Source: Aselliscus stoliczkanus (Eukaryota; Chordata; Mammalia; Chiroptera; Hipposideridae). Taken from it: a DNA stretch of 64,000 nt. The DNA lies in the NCBI GenBank assembly GCA_033961575.1, contig CM066731.1:59363501-59427500 (forward strand). Direction: 5' to 3'. A model generated the notes under the pieces. That model worked only from the letters and a program-made list of their open reading frames with translations, was not told the origin of the DNA and made no database searches. Shown here one piece after another: positions 1-11,849 of the stretch. A program made the position numbers and the translations under genes. Position 1 is the stretch's first letter. Every line of letters begins with the position of its first letter.

Positions 1-2785
1 ATGTTTCAACTACTTTTTCTAATAACCACCTAAAAACCTTGGACAGGCCTCTCAATTTTAGGCTTGAGAAACTGGCATGCAGAAGGATCTTTTTTTTGTT
101 TTTTAATAATAGAAATTACATGAAAAGCAATCCCCTTCGTGCAGTCTCACAGGCTTTTGCAGACACTAATGAACTTGGGAATGAACACAAGCTAGCTAGC
201 ACCTGGCCTTTCTGTGTTGCGATCCAGCCACCCTCCACCACAACCCACAGAGGCTCGGAAGAAATGCGTCAGGTCCCAGCAAGATATATAAGATCTATGT
301 GAGTGCCTCTCCGACACAGTATTTCCTTTGGATGGGACATTAAAAGTCAGAATTTAGCACTCTATGCACTGAAGACATTGGAATGCTTCCACAAGTGAAG
401 ATTTTAAATAACCTTCCATACAGATTTTTAAACACAAAAGCGAGGCAGAGCTCTTTGGGGACTGGTTTGAATAAAGTTCCCTGAAAAAAGATACAGTAAG
501 GACTGGGTTACTATGTATTGCCTCTTCCAATATATTACTCCATAAATGTTCTTCATACCTTTCTTGGACTTACTGTGTAGCCTTACACCCTTCCAAAATG
601 TCCACTTCCCAGGCCTTTACTGGGGACGGTTGGGGGTACATGACTGTCCACTCTTCTGCAGTGCCTTTTGACTTAAAAGAACAGTGGGACAGAGACTGGC
701 AGAGTAGAGCAGAATAATGCCACCACCCCACCCCACCCAGGGACCACTGTAAATATGGATTCATGACATGTTCTTGCTCATCTTGCAGAAAGTAGCAGTG
801 CCTTTAAAATTCCACATATCCAAGGCATTGTGTGAGTTATGAGGTTATAATGATGAGCCAAAAATTGACCAGCAGACCCAGCGCATGCACTTACGGAGCA
901 GTGAACCATGACCATCTCCACAAGCTATGGCATCTTCTTCAGTGTAATTGCTACAGTGCTTGTCTTTACTGATGCACTTCTTCAGGACTGTGATGAATCG
1001 GGAAACGTGAACACGACAGCCCTAGAAAAGTTTAGACCAAAGTACTCAGTGTTCATATTTCAATGGAAAAATATTTTCAAAGAGGAAAAATTTCAAATCA
1101 GTATGGATTCTGACCTACATAATTAGACAACTCTAGGTTTGGCTAAGGATAGTACAATTTTCCATTCTACTATTTAAAAAAAAACAAAAACAACTTTTGC
1201 TCAAAAACTCAACATTTATCAGAAATCTTCTTTCATGATTTTTCCTTAATATTCTTACCTCTAAAACCTCTCAGTAAACATAACAAGTAGAAAACAGAAT
1301 TAGTGATCCTATTGGCTGTCTTCCCAATCTAAGTACTCAAAGCAAATGAGATTTTTATGTTTCTAAACATCTGCATTTCATTCACATCTTCTCCCAAGTA
1401 GAGAATTTGAGACAGTATAGAGGAGCAGACCTTCCTCTATGGAACAAGGGTGCCCTGTCTGAATCGACCAAAGTCTCAGAGAGTCCCTCCACTGAGAGTA
1501 AAACCATAAACTACACCTCGCCCTGGTGTACAGTCTTGTGTTTCCTACTATTCAGCAGATTGTCCTGCGTAACTGCTTAAATTCTTGCGATTTGGTAATA
1601 AACAGTTGCCATTTTGGCCATTTCCTTTTGTAGAGCCACAAACTACAGAATAAATGAATAGCTCCTTTCCTTTGATGGCCTTGCCCGAGGGCTCTGTTAG
1701 CACCCTATAAATCCAGTAATTGTATAGGATCATTTGGCAGTGTGTGGATTTTTCTGCTAAGTCACAGTGAGAAGAAGATCAGGAGTAAACCTGAAAAGTA
1801 AAGCATTATAATGGCCTTAGAAGATTTACAGTGGGAGCGAATGGTACTGGCAAAATCCCAGCAAGCCCTTTATGACTGGGAAGGAGACAGCATAGCTAAG
1901 CATTAAGTATCATCTGTGTTAACTGGGAGTAAAACTTAAGAGTTAGATCCAATTTTTTTTCCTCTCCTGCACATTGCTGGTGTCAGGGAGGGCGTGATGA
2001 CATTCCAAAATAGGCTTAGCTGTCAAGGCTATCCACTGAGTAAGTTTATGTTCTTTTATATAGATGTTCTGTAAATGGACTTATTACATGATGGTGTAAA
2101 AAAACAGGCCTGGGAAACAGGGAGCATTGCCATTTGTGCATGTGCTGTTTTTTGTTTGGTGTATGTGTGTGTTTTCCCCGGAGGGTCTCTGTCAAATCAA
2201 TGTGTGTAAAAGCCTTGTAGATTTCTGCCAATTTTTTATGGACTGTATTTTCATGTCTCAACAAGGAGTCAGAATGAGGTAAACTGAACCACACTGACTC
2301 TTGGGGGGGATGTTGATAGTGGGTTGGAAATCCAAACTGTACTCTATTAATAAAATCTATGCTATTCCTTGGATAAGAAACTTGGGCTACTTTGTTTATA
2401 AGTGCTTCGAGAATAGGGAAGTGTAAAAGGCATATAAAGCATTTTCCTTAATGGTATCAAATTTAAATGTTTTCTAGCAAGTTGAAACCAGCATAAAGCT
2501 TCAGTAATTAACAGATTAAGATCTATCGACAGACTCGTTGCATCAGAAATTAAAAGGAAAATTACAGGTCTCTTCAGAAGAGAAGGCTTCTCATATAGCA
2601 ATGGCAAGGCAGAACTGCATATCTTAATGGAATTTTTTTTTTTTTTGGCAAAATAAGCAGTGCTAAATTACATGGAATGTGTAATTCTTTTGAACTCTCT
2701 GAGGCTGGGAATCCTATAAAATGGAAGTTTCAGGTTTTTGAAAGTGATTGCTAATACCAAAAGACTTGCATTGGAAATAAGTGGT
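1..2785. other. Unique AT-rich non-coding DNA
   Basis: I see no recognisable repeat or gene here. Short open frames occur (for example plus strand 39-302 and 908-1126), but they lack splice context, homology I recognise or codon bias. A 16-base T run lies near 2630-2646. It reads as intronic or intergenic filler. Confidence 0.5.
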
Positions 2786-2789
2786 AATA

Positions 2790-3420
2790 AATGTCATCTG
2801 CATTGTTACTTACCCAGACCTGAGTCTGAGGTCTCCCTTCTCTCTCTCTCTGCTCTTTCCCCAGGTGATCTTGAACACTCCTGGACCTTGGAAATCACGT
2901 TTGTGCTAGCAAATCCTGAACCCAATACACCTTCTCTGATCTCCAACCTAGTGCCAAACTGGTGTGCTCAGTAGCCAACCTGATATCTCTGATATCTAAT
3001 TTATCATGCAGCTCAAAGTTAGCTTGTCCAAAACAGAACTTTTGAATTTCAACTACACTGCACACATGTGCTCATGTGCACGAGCATGCCCACGCGCGCA
3101 CATTAAAATAAAAACAAAACTGTTTTGGTCTTACCAATCTTTTAAAATAATATTACCTTCTTCCCAGTTGTCTAGACCAAAACCTAGGAATTTCCCCTTA
3201 ATTAATCTCTTTACCTCCCATATATATTCCTCAGCAAGAGCTGTTGGCCCAGCCTCTACAACATACAAATATACCAAGTAGTTCCACTTCCTTTCCTTTC
3301 CACTGCTGCTATCCTATTCCCATGCATCATTATCTCTCTTTGGCTCCTTAGTTGTTCTCCTGCTTCTATTCTTGTACTCAGTACAAGGAAAGGATTTGGA
3401 CAGTTCTCTATAAGAATAAG
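2790..3420 (+). repeat. L2 LINE fragment, sense
   Basis: The stretch follows the 3' part of mammalian L2 in order: a pyrimidine tract then CCCCAGGTGATCTTGAACAC, then TCCAAAACAGAACT near 3030, then AAAACCTAGGAATTTCCCC near 3180, then a CCACTGCTGCTATC..CATCATTATCTCTC segment near 3300. The order and spacing match L2 as I know it. It is interrupted near 3058-3105 by an alternating purine-pyrimidine tract. The tempting splice acceptor near 2870 is part of L2. Confidence 0.75.
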
Positions 3421-3424
3421 GAAG

Positions 3425-3684
3425 CAAGTGAAGGTGCTTGAACAAGGGTATAGAAATTTAACAGTCAGTAAAGTGAATTAGCAGAACAAGAGGATTCCAC
3501 CGTGATGTAAGACAATTGACAAGTTGCAAGGAGATGGGCAAATGGTAATTCAATCATTGCTAACAAAGCAGAACGATTTCACTAAAATAAGGAGTCAACC
3601 AAACTAAGTAACAGACATTAAGACACCCTTACCATGGTCCAATCTGTCCTGTGGCTATCGATCAATTGGCAGGCATTGAAAATT
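3425..3684. other. Unique spacer
   Basis: A purine-rich non-coding stretch between L2 and the SINE; nothing recognised. Confidence 0.4.
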
Positions 3685-3820
3685 CCATTTAAACAATGGA
3701 GGCCGGCCAAGTGGTGCGGTAGTTAAGCGCTGGCTTGGGAAACCAGCGGCCCCGGTTCGGGTCCCACGTATGAGGGCCAGTGACACCACCCTCAAAAAAA
3801 TATTGCCATTTAAACAATGG
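3685..3820 (+). mobile_element. Short Rhin-1-type SINE with perfect 15-bp TSD
   Basis: A tRNA-like head of about 100 bp (3700-3805) starts GGCCGGCCAAGTGG, has an A box at GTGGTGCGGTAG and a B box at GGTTCGGGTCC, and runs into a short A tail directly after GTGACACCACCCTC. It lacks the long GC-rich body of the full-length family. The duplication CCATTTAAACAATGG at 3685-3699 and 3806-3820 is perfect, which fits L1-driven retroposition and a recent insertion. Confidence 0.9.
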
Positions 3821-3859
3821 GCATCTATGCATTCATTAAGGTAGTCAGTGAAAATGTCA

Positions 3860-4060
3860 GTCAACAAACACTTATTGAGCAAGTCTACACCCAGGCATCA
3901 TGGTCGACCTAGTAGTGCAGAGATGAAAATGGCAGAGGGCCTTCTAGAAGCTTGCAGCCTAGAAGACAGGGATGCAAGTGAGTAATTACAATTCCATGTG
4001 ATGAGTTTCATGATAGTGATGGGGACAAGAATCAGTTGTAGAAGCCTCTCTGTCTCTTAT
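3860..4060 (-). repeat. L2 3' end fragment, antisense
   Basis: Reading plus, ACACTTATTGAGCAAG..CCCAGGCATCATGG then TGCAGAGATGAAAATGGCAGAGGGC and a block ending near AATTACAATTCC is the reverse complement of the L2 3' end. Diverged but in the right order. Confidence 0.6.
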
Positions 4061-4192
4061 CTATCAAGTGGAGATGCTAATATCAATGTCATCATTTTAA
4101 AATCCTATAATACTCTTCACTCCTGGCATTACTTGGTCTATCTGTGTGACTTTTGATATTGTTAGACAATGGCTCCTGTTTGGAATATTCTT

Positions 4193-4663
4193 GGCTCTGG
4201 CTTTTTTTTTTTTTTTTTTAAGATTTTATTGGGGAATTGGCGGAGGGGAACAGCATTGGGGAATCGGGGAAGGGGAACAGACAAGCTGCCGTCTTCTTGT
4301 TCCTCAGTTCAGTTGCGGAGGATGTTGCTTCACTGTTGGTATCGTCATTGCGCTCTTCCCGGATGAGGCAGATCCGTCGCTGGCCTCTGGATGTCGCTCA
4401 CCGCGGCTATTGGCAGCTCACGCTGCCTGCCAGCCGCTCACGCTGGCTGCCGGCCACTCACTGTAGCCTATGGCAGCCCACTGCAGCAGGGGCTGCAGCC
4501 CACACCATCACCGGGGCTCGCACAGCCCAGCTCCAGGTGGAGCTGTTGTTAGCTGTAGAGGACAGTGTCCCTGGCCCTCATGTGGGATCCGAACCGGGGC
4601 CGCTGGCATCCCAAAACCAGCGCTTAACCAATGCGCCACTCGGCCGGCCCGGCTCTGGCTTTT
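4193..4663 (-). mobile_element. Full-length Rhin-1-type SINE, antisense, perfect TSD
   Basis: The SINE occupies about 4206-4650 in reverse: a T tract, AAGATTTTATTGGGG (the complement of AATAAAATCTT), the 440-bp GC-rich body, and the tRNA-derived head ending GCCACTCGGCCGGCCC. The duplication GGCTCTGGCTTTT is perfect at 4193-4205 and 4651-4663. Open frames of up to 142 codons run through the body but are a property of the SINE sequence, since the same frame recurs in other copies. Confidence 0.93.
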
Positions 4664-4809
4664 GAGATACCACTGATTTCCTCCTGGGTCTAAGGTTGTA
4701 TCTTCTCTTTCCCTTAAAGATCAAGGTTCCCCAAAATATTGTCTTTTAACTCTTTTCTTATTCCCTGAGTAATGTCATCCTTACCCATGGATTTAAATAA
4801 CATCTCTAC

Positions 4810-5011
4810 AATTATGGTTCCCAGATTCTTAGATCTGATTTAGTCCTTTGTTCCTAATTCCATGTTTATATAGACTTTACCGGATATTTCCACATGGATG
4901 TTCCCCAAGCACTTCCACTGAATAAGTTCAAAGTTGGACTCATATTTCCCTCCAAACGTGTTTCTTCCCATGGATTTCCTAGCTCCATGAATGGCAACAC
5001 TATTTTTTTAA
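4810..5011 (+). repeat. L2 fragment, sense (upstream half of a split copy)
   Basis: TTTCCACATGGATGTTCCCC, then GTTCAAAGTTGGACTCAT and CCTCCAAACGTGTTTCTTCC follow the L2 consensus order. It stops where an LTR begins and resumes near 5565. Confidence 0.65.
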
Positions 5012-5562
5012 TTGTTACTTGTGTTCAGAGGTCCCCCAGCTCACCCTCGAGTTCAATGATTCACTAGAAGGACTCATAGAACTCAGAAAAGCTGTTATAT
5101 TCACTGTTACAGTTTCTTGTAATAAAAGCATACAAATTAAAATCAGCAAAGGTTAAGACAGCACAGAGACCAGGAGAGACCAGGTGCAATCTTCCAGTTG
5201 TCCTCTCCCAGTGAGGTCCTATAGACAGCACTTAATTCTCTTAGTGATGTTGTGTGACAACACACACGCAAAGTATTACCCACCAGGGAGGCTCCCTGAG
5301 CCTCCCTATCCAGGGTTTTTATTGGAGGTCAATCACATAGGCATAGCTAACTGCCCACATGGCTGATATTAGTTACTTAGTGATATTCCCTCCTGATCAA
5401 GTTGATACTGCATGTCCAAGATCACCATCATACATCATGTTGTTAGCATAAACTCTCTAGCATGGCCCAAGGCCTCAAATAAACAAAAACATTTTTAACA
5501 AGCAAGATATTCCAAGGGCTTAGATGTTCTCTCCCAGTCGATGAGCAAGATCCCTGTATATC
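5012..5562 (-). repeat. Old retroviral LTR fossil, antisense
   Basis: A block of about 550 bp with the structure of a mammalian ERVL-class LTR read backwards: TTCACTAGAAGGACTCATAG, GTTATATTCACTGTTACAG, a CTTCCAGTTGTCCTCTCCCA motif, GACAACACACACGC, and GGGTTTTTATTGGAGG, which contains the complement of an AATAAA signal near 5317. It splits the surrounding L2 copy, so it inserted later. I do not assign a subfamily. Confidence 0.6.
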
Positions 5563-5564
5563 CA

Positions 5565-6290
5565 TACATTCATCCTCCTCCCCGGAACTTCCTTCCTCAA
5601 CCCCAAACTAATCTATTACCAAAATGTATTCATGTTTTGCATAAAGGCCTCCGCATTTAATCCTTTTCTTCCTTTCTCACTTCCACTGCCTTAGTTTTGA
5701 ACTTCATCATGTCTTACATTGCCTCTGTTCTGCATCCCACCAATCATCTTCCTTACTGCTTTTAGAATAACTCCTAGAAATAGCAGTTTGACTGTGTCAT
5801 TTCGCTACTTAAAGCCTATGAAATGTTAGTATGTCCATTTTGTTTATGTTCGTTAGCATAGCCCTGAACAATTACCTCACTAGCCTCCACGTACATTGTG
5901 TTCCCAACTAGCCAAAATGCTGCTTTGTCTCTGTGCCTGTGCATATTGTTTTCTCTGTCTGAACTTGCTTTCCCTCCTACAATCCACTCAACATCCAATC
6001 AGCAATTGCCCAGGCTAAATACCACTTATGAATCACCTCAAGTGACAGTTGCTTAGGATGTCTTACCTACCTTTAGTTGTCAGATCTCCCTTCTTTACTT
6101 TGGAAACATTCTGTGAAGGCCTTGGATTTTCACACCTTACCTTCTTCTAATAGCCTGCATACTTCTTCACCTCCTTCCCTGGACTGTGAGACCTGCAGTG
6201 GCAATAACTGTGTGTTTCAACTTGATGTCCCCAAAACCCAGTGGATGGCAGTCACAGTGCATCGAAGGGATATATTTCTGAAGACTTTAC
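5565..6290 (+). repeat. L2 3' end, sense (downstream half of a split copy)
   Basis: It continues the L2 consensus: TTAGAATAACTCCTAGAAAT, CTGTGCCTGTGCATATTGTT, TTGCTTTCCCTCCTACAATC, TGCCCAGGCTAAATACCACT, then a GGACTGTGAGACC..tail. The order continues from 4810-5011, supporting one L2 copy split by the LTR. Confidence 0.7.
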
Positions 6291-7560
6291 ATAACTGTCA
6301 CAGTAACAAAGTCAATCAACAAAGGATAGCAGGTATCGTTTCCAGACAACACGTCAATGGCATAAATACATTTTACCAACCCAATACACAATATTTGAAG
6401 AATTTTTAATTTGGGAGGATTCAAATCATTTCAATTTTGCATAAAGTAAAATTTTAATATGTATATATCATTTCAAATTTATATAATTTAAATTCACAAC
6501 ACATGTAATACCCATATCTAGTACTTTATTTATTGTAAGTACTTAATGCTTATTTCCTTCCCAACCATTACTCCTCCTATCATTCATTATATCTTGTTTA
6601 CCTTCTTAATCACTTTCCTATTCATTACCATAGTCATCACCAATATTGTTCCTGAAATCTCAGAAAAGGAAATATATATGTATATTTTCTTTCTTGCCTC
6701 CCTTATGTTATTACAATTTTTCCTAAAAATGTGAGTGCAAAAATATGAGTGCAGAAGTGCAAAAAAAATTCTATATTTCACATTTTTAAGATACAGGCTA
6801 TTTGTCTCTCATTTATGCTGTGTGGTTTAGTTTGGATAATCATCAGAGATCATGCTTTCGATTATTTCCATAATGAGCCTGGCATATCTGATACCAGATA
6901 GAATATGAAATGTAATTTCAGTTAGCGAGATCACATGATTAAGTAATCTAATCCAGATAAAGCCATATCTAAAAAGTGGGTTTAAAGAGCTTTTGGATTC
7001 CTGCTACTGTTTGCATTATTTTTACTGGTTGTGGGTCTAGAGTTGTTGCAATGTATTTTAGCAATGTTAGTAATTTTAAAAATCATACTAAACTTTTATC
7101 ATCTAGAACCTAGAAATGTATAGATCTCTTCAGCCTAGGCATGAAAATTTTCATTTGCATTCTAGCCTCTTATATAAACGAAGAATTCTGTTTTAGCTTT
7201 ATTGGCTGTCTGTCAGAGCGGCAGTATAAAAATTGGAACAAAGAAAAAAGGTTGTCTTTTTTTTACTTTTTTTTTTTTGCATATAGATTAGCATTAATTA
7301 CCATGTAATGAGCTGAAAATTCCTGCCAAGAAGCTGAGCTTTGTGGTTCCTTTAATGAGTATTTTTCTTCCCACTGGGTGAAGTAAAAATTTTAAAGTGT
7401 TAGGGATTTGCACTTGGAAAACATCTCTAAGCTATTTATACAAGCAAGTCAATAGGAAAAGCACATTTTCCATTTATAGCCTTTGTAGTGTATTCACAGT
7501 GCTGATGTTTCTGGCAGTGTGCTGCTTAGTGGCAGCTCTGAGTGGTGACAGGGCGGATTT
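6291..7560. other. Unique AT-rich DNA
   Basis: Highly AT-rich (especially 6380-6800), with T runs near 7256-7280. There is no coding signature or repeat I can name. Confidence 0.45.
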
Positions 7561-7599
7561 TGATGCAGCCAGAGTGAGACCCATGCTCTCCATCATCCG

Positions 7600-8295
7600 G
7601 CGTTAGGCTGGCTGTGGCCTCATCTCTGTTCCAAGTCCTCAGTTCCCATTTACTTTCCAAACTGGGAGAAACCTCTAACATGTGCTTTCTTACTCTCACC
7701 TTCAAAATGGATTCAGCCTCTAACAGGGACCCCAACCTTTGAGGGACACTGGTAGCAAGATGCCACTAATGACAGTTTTGGGTTTTGTCCCAGTTAAAGT
7801 ATTTTTGGGTAGTTTGTCACCGCTGCCATCTCAAAGAATATTTTTGAGGAGGGGCCTACACATAAACAGATGTAAACAAAACTGAACAACTCTGGAGGCC
7901 ATGAAAATGCACCCCCACCAGTTCTGCTATGCGAAGTGTGGCTGACAAAAGCCCAGTTTCTGTGCTCCGACCCCACCATCGCACTCGCTGTTCCAAGCCA
8001 AATACTGAGGTACACGGCAGGCCCATGGCTGTGAGCTACACTTGGGGAGGGCCATGCTGAAGAGACGCAGGGCTACTCACTTGGGCCAAAAACTTCCCTA
8101 GGACTGCCCTGCAGTTCTACCCTCCCCTTTCCCCACTTACTTCCCTCTCTTTCCAGGGCTTTCCTCACCACCTCTGGCTCCCTTCTCTCCCCCTTTTCTT
8201 TCCACAAACCTTGAGCTTTACAACAATAAATCTCATACACCTCCAATCCTGTCTTGATGTCTGCTTCTATGAGGACTCAGATTCATACAGTTGGA
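7600..8295 (+). repeat. LTR-like fossil with polyadenylation signal
   Basis: The 3' part is LTR-like: a pyrimidine-rich run (8105-8215), an AATAAA at 8225-8230 followed by TCTCATACACCTCCAATCC, then TTGATGTCTGCTTCTATGAGGACTCAG, the usual terminal arrangement of mammalian ERV LTRs. The 5' boundary is uncertain and no subfamily is assigned. I see no viral genes attached. Confidence 0.45.
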
Positions 8296-8664
8296 TTACA
8301 TTATCTTGAATCTATTAGGAAACCCAAAATAGCACTCTCTTAATGACCATCAAATTCTATTTCTCTTAAATACAGGGTAGGACATCCAGAATTGGTGTAA
8401 CCAAGGAGTCGTCTATTTTCTTAGCTCCACCTACTTAATGCTAGCTTTCATCCTCATGGTAGAAAATGGCTGCCAGAGCTCCAATCATTGCATCTGCTCC
8501 AGGGAAAAAGTAATGACAGAACCAAAAAAGTATTCCTTCTAATGATCCATCACCTTTTAAGAGACTTTTTATAAGTTCCATGCAACTTTCCTTTTTGTTT
8601 CATTGTCTAGAACATAATCACATAATCACACCTGTATGCAAGAGGGGCTACAAAATTGCCATCC

Positions 8665-8796
8665 AAAATAGCATTGGCGGGCCGGCCAAGTGGCGTGGTG
8701 GTTAATCGCCGGCTTGGGAAGCCAGCGGCCCTGGTTCAGTCCCACATGTGAGGGCCAGTAACACTGCCCTCACACACACAAAAAAATAGCATTGGC
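8665..8796 (+). mobile_element. Short Rhin-1-type SINE with 14-bp TSD
   Basis: The head (8679-8782) starts GGGCCGGCCAAGTGGCGTGG and ends ACACTGCCCTCACACACACA plus A tail. The B-box region reads GGTTCAGTCC, one base short of the canonical form. The duplication AAAATAGCATTGGC is perfect at 8665-8678 and 8783-8796. The tail has become a small CA repeat. Confidence 0.9.
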
Positions 8797-8799
8797 TGT

Positions 8800-10234
8800 T
8801 CTGCTACTAAAGAACAATGATAGAATGGATATCTGTAATAACTCTCTGTCTCTTCTACCCTGCTTTCCTTCTCCTTTCAATACAGATATTGAGAAGCAGG
8901 ACGATGTCTGAACTTCTGAGAGGAGTCCTGACCATAAACCCCATCCATCTCTGCCCAGGGCAGTAAGATGCCCCCTTCTTCCTTGGTTCTTCAAGGGCCT
9001 AGACTCAGGATATCAGGGCATGACTGGAAGTCTTTAATCATCTTGACTTGATGTAAATATACATTCCACCTGTCTTCAAAATTATGGTATAATGGTTAAA
9101 ATCAAATGAACTTGAATGTCTGGAAGAATTAGTGAAGTCTTTTGTTCACTAATGGTATGAACTAATGACCAAGCAATAAAACATTTTTGTTTCATAGTAA
9201 ATGCTCAGTAAATGTTAGTTAGCTGTTGGTTTGATATTTTTACATGTGGTAAGGACTGAACCCTTTAAAAACTGGGGTGGGGCATAAAAAATAAAAACTG
9301 CCCTAAAAATCTCTTTGGTTTTTAACTGAACTCATCCTAAACTCTATAACCTAAAACATCAAACCTTTTTCATTGATGTTGTTACAGGTACCATTCCTGA
9401 CCCCTCTGTTGTAAATATTTCCAGGCTTTTTTCTAAGTCTTTTCTATCACTCTGTGTGTAAGTTTTGGTTTCTAGGAGCCTTTTTTCTGCCTTTTACTTT
9501 TTCACTTTCCTAGGTTCCCTTACCTTCAAGGGTGTTCACCAGATCGCCTTTCTAACCTCCGGTAATACTGCCATGCATTCTTAAATTCCATCTGACACCT
9601 CATGCCTGGTACCATAATGTAGTAGCACAGACACGTAGTCTCCAGGCTTTCCTGCAACCTACAGATTCAGAAACATCAGCAAACAGTATTTACTAAGCAT
9701 CTATTCTCAGTGTATTTTTAATCATTTCAACACTCTGAAGCTGGAATACATATTTTCAGCCAATTAATTCAGATGATGTAAACACATAGCAGTGCTTAGC
9801 CAGTTTGAACTTAATTCTAGATCAGTTAATGAAGAGATTAGAAAATCTTATCTAAGCCACAAAAGCTTATTGCAAAATCATATAAGATAATTTTAATAGT
9901 CTCTGGGCTTCTAGGTGGAATGTTTACTACATAGCATACTCTAATGGAATATGATCACTCAAAATACCACATTCATTTCGATAGCTATGGCTAAAATCTT
10001 TTTAATTTCTTGTTTATAAATATGTATTTCATCTTTCTCTCCTTCTAAACACCCCTAATAATTACTTGTCTATGAATCAGAGTTTATCAGTTCAAAAGAT
10101 TTTTTTGTCTTTTTAGATCCCTCATCAAAAATATATATTTTTAAATAAACAATACAGCATTATAGCTTTTGCCCACCTACAAAGTTGGAATAATTTTTCA
10201 TCCAGAGATAGCTGTCTAGGATCCTGTGTATCTT
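8800..10234. other. Mostly unique DNA
   Basis: No gene is seen. A weak MIR-like stretch may lie near 9080-9215 (TAATGGTTAAAATC .. AAATGCTCAGTAAATGTTAG), too diverged to call firmly. Confidence 0.4.
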
Positions 10235-10400
10235 ACCTTTGTGATCTGTGACAAATTGTTTAACTTTCCAGGACTCAGTCACTTCATTTGTCAAGATGAG
10301 TTAATATCTAGCTGAAAGGGTTGTTGTAGATAGATCAGAGATAATGGATATGAAACATTAAGGTCAGTGCCTCCTACTTAATAGGCACTCAATAAAAGGA
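10235..10400 (+). repeat. MIR SINE, sense
   Basis: The MIR order is present: TGACAAATTGTTTAACTTTCC, CACTTCATTTGTCAAGATGA, GGGTTGTTGTAGATAGATC, then AGGTCAGTGCCTCCTACTTA and AATAGGCACTCAATAAAAGG. Confidence 0.8.
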
Positions 10401-10401
10401 A

Positions 10402-10505
10402 GCAATGGTGGTGATGATTATGATGATGGTGATGATATTGGTAGTGGTAATGATGACTATAAGAAGGTTGTGGAAATGGAGAAGATGAAGGAAATAGAGA
10501 AGAAG
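10402..10505. repeat. GAT/GGTGAT-rich low-complexity purine tract
   Basis: An imperfect GATGAT/GGTGATGATTAT run (10407-10455) grades into AG-rich sequence up to 10507. Confidence 0.7.
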
Positions 10506-10508
10506 GAC

Positions 10509-10985
10509 GTGTTAGTTTTCTATTGCTACAGTAACAACTTACCACAAACTTCATGGTCAGAAATTCATAGGTTTACTTGATTCCTTTGCTTCAAGTGTCA
10601 CAAATCCAAAATCAGTATGTCAGTATGGCTCTATTTCCTTTGTTGGCCTCAGGGGAGAATCTTGCCTTTTCCATCTTCTAGAGGCTGACCGTATACCTTG
10701 GTTCATGGCTTCCTCCCTCCATCTTCAAAGCCAGCAATGATATCCTTCATGAGCTTCAAACGTCTCCTTCCTCTTCTTCTGTCTCATCTCTCTGACTTCC
10801 TGTTCTGCCCTCCCTTGTACTTTTAAAGGCCCATGTAATTACATTAGATCTGGCCACTAATCTCCATATCTTAAGGTCTGTAAATTTAATTCTGCAAAAT
10901 TTCTTTTGCCATGTAAGCTAACATACTTGTATTCAGATTCTGTGGATTAGGATATGGGCATCTTTGTGTGGCTATTATTATGCCT
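10509..10985 (-). repeat. MaLR-type LTR fossil, antisense
   Basis: Plus-strand text GTTAGTTTTCTATTGCTACAG..AACTTACCACAAAC, CCTCCATCTTCAAAGCCAGC, GTAATTACATTAGATCTGGC, TTTGCCATGTAAGCTAACAT and GGGCATCTTTGTGTGGCTAT is the reverse complement of an ERVL-MaLR LTR (MLT/MST type). It is nearly full length, a solo LTR with no internal genes. Confidence 0.75.
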
Positions 10986-11848
10986 ACATAGAGGAAAAGG
11001 AAAGTGTTGGTCATAATATGAATAACTCATAAATTTAAACACTAGCTTCTAAAGGAGTTAGCTTTTCTGGGTGTTTAAAGGGAAATAAAGCTTACATGAT
11101 AAAGTTGATTTGGTGCCGTTCAAAGAGCACCTCAGTGCCATCTCTATAACCATGTACCAGTCACTAAATGGTTTTAGATTTCAGGTCGCTATTCTATCAA
11201 ACAAACAAGTCAGTTTAATGACATTAAGAGTTGTTTCCAGTTACAAAATTCTTCTGTTCAATTTGAATAAATTTAACAGCCAAGAAAGAATCTTCTGAAT
11301 TAGATGACGCTATCTCACCAAAACTAAAGACGACTGCATCTTATGGTCCATGGTCCATGTGGAGAATTATAATGAGGATGAAGCCCAGGTTTATTTTTTA
11401 ATAGATTAGGATCTTTTTGAAAGACAAGCATGTGTTGTTGGTTTCTTAGCATCCAATTCTCCTGCTGTGATCTGTCCTCCCTTTGAAAGAGCAGAAAAGC
11501 CAAGCAAAGCACAGTGCAGAGCTAAGCCTGAGAAGATGAGAGCCATTGTATGCACACATCTATTACTTCTAGGTACAGGAATGCATTAACATCTGTGAAA
11601 ATATAGATGCAGTTCCTCTTAGGCAATCATTAACCATAAAATTGTCCCATGTGGGGGATGGGTTTTCTGTCCACTCTTCTGTAATTTTCCATTTCTCTTT
11701 CAGTAGCTTATCTAAACTTGATGTTTTCTGTAGATAGATTTTTGGATAGGGGTTTCCAATAGTAAATGCGTACAAAGATGTTGGTTTATTAATAACAGTG
11801 CAACTGCTATGTTTTTAATCAACTAGGGTCCTGAGTGATGTTTGTATT
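10986..11848. other. Unique DNA
   Basis: No repeat or gene recognised. Short open frames on both strands look like chance. Confidence 0.4.
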
Positions 11849-11849
11849 T

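Noticed and set aside
570..764. Minus-strand frame ending at a GTAAGT-like donor (near 571-576)
   Set aside because: The acceptor side is weak and the bases before GT (CA) are atypical. Too short to support an exon.
908..1126. 72-codon plus frame with a hydrophobic start
   Set aside because: No homology I recognise, no splice context and no upstream promoter features. Within chance range for AT-rich DNA.
2838..2875. Strong plus-strand acceptor-like pyrimidine tract ending CCCCAG
   Set aside because: This word and its downstream sequence are part of the L2 consensus.
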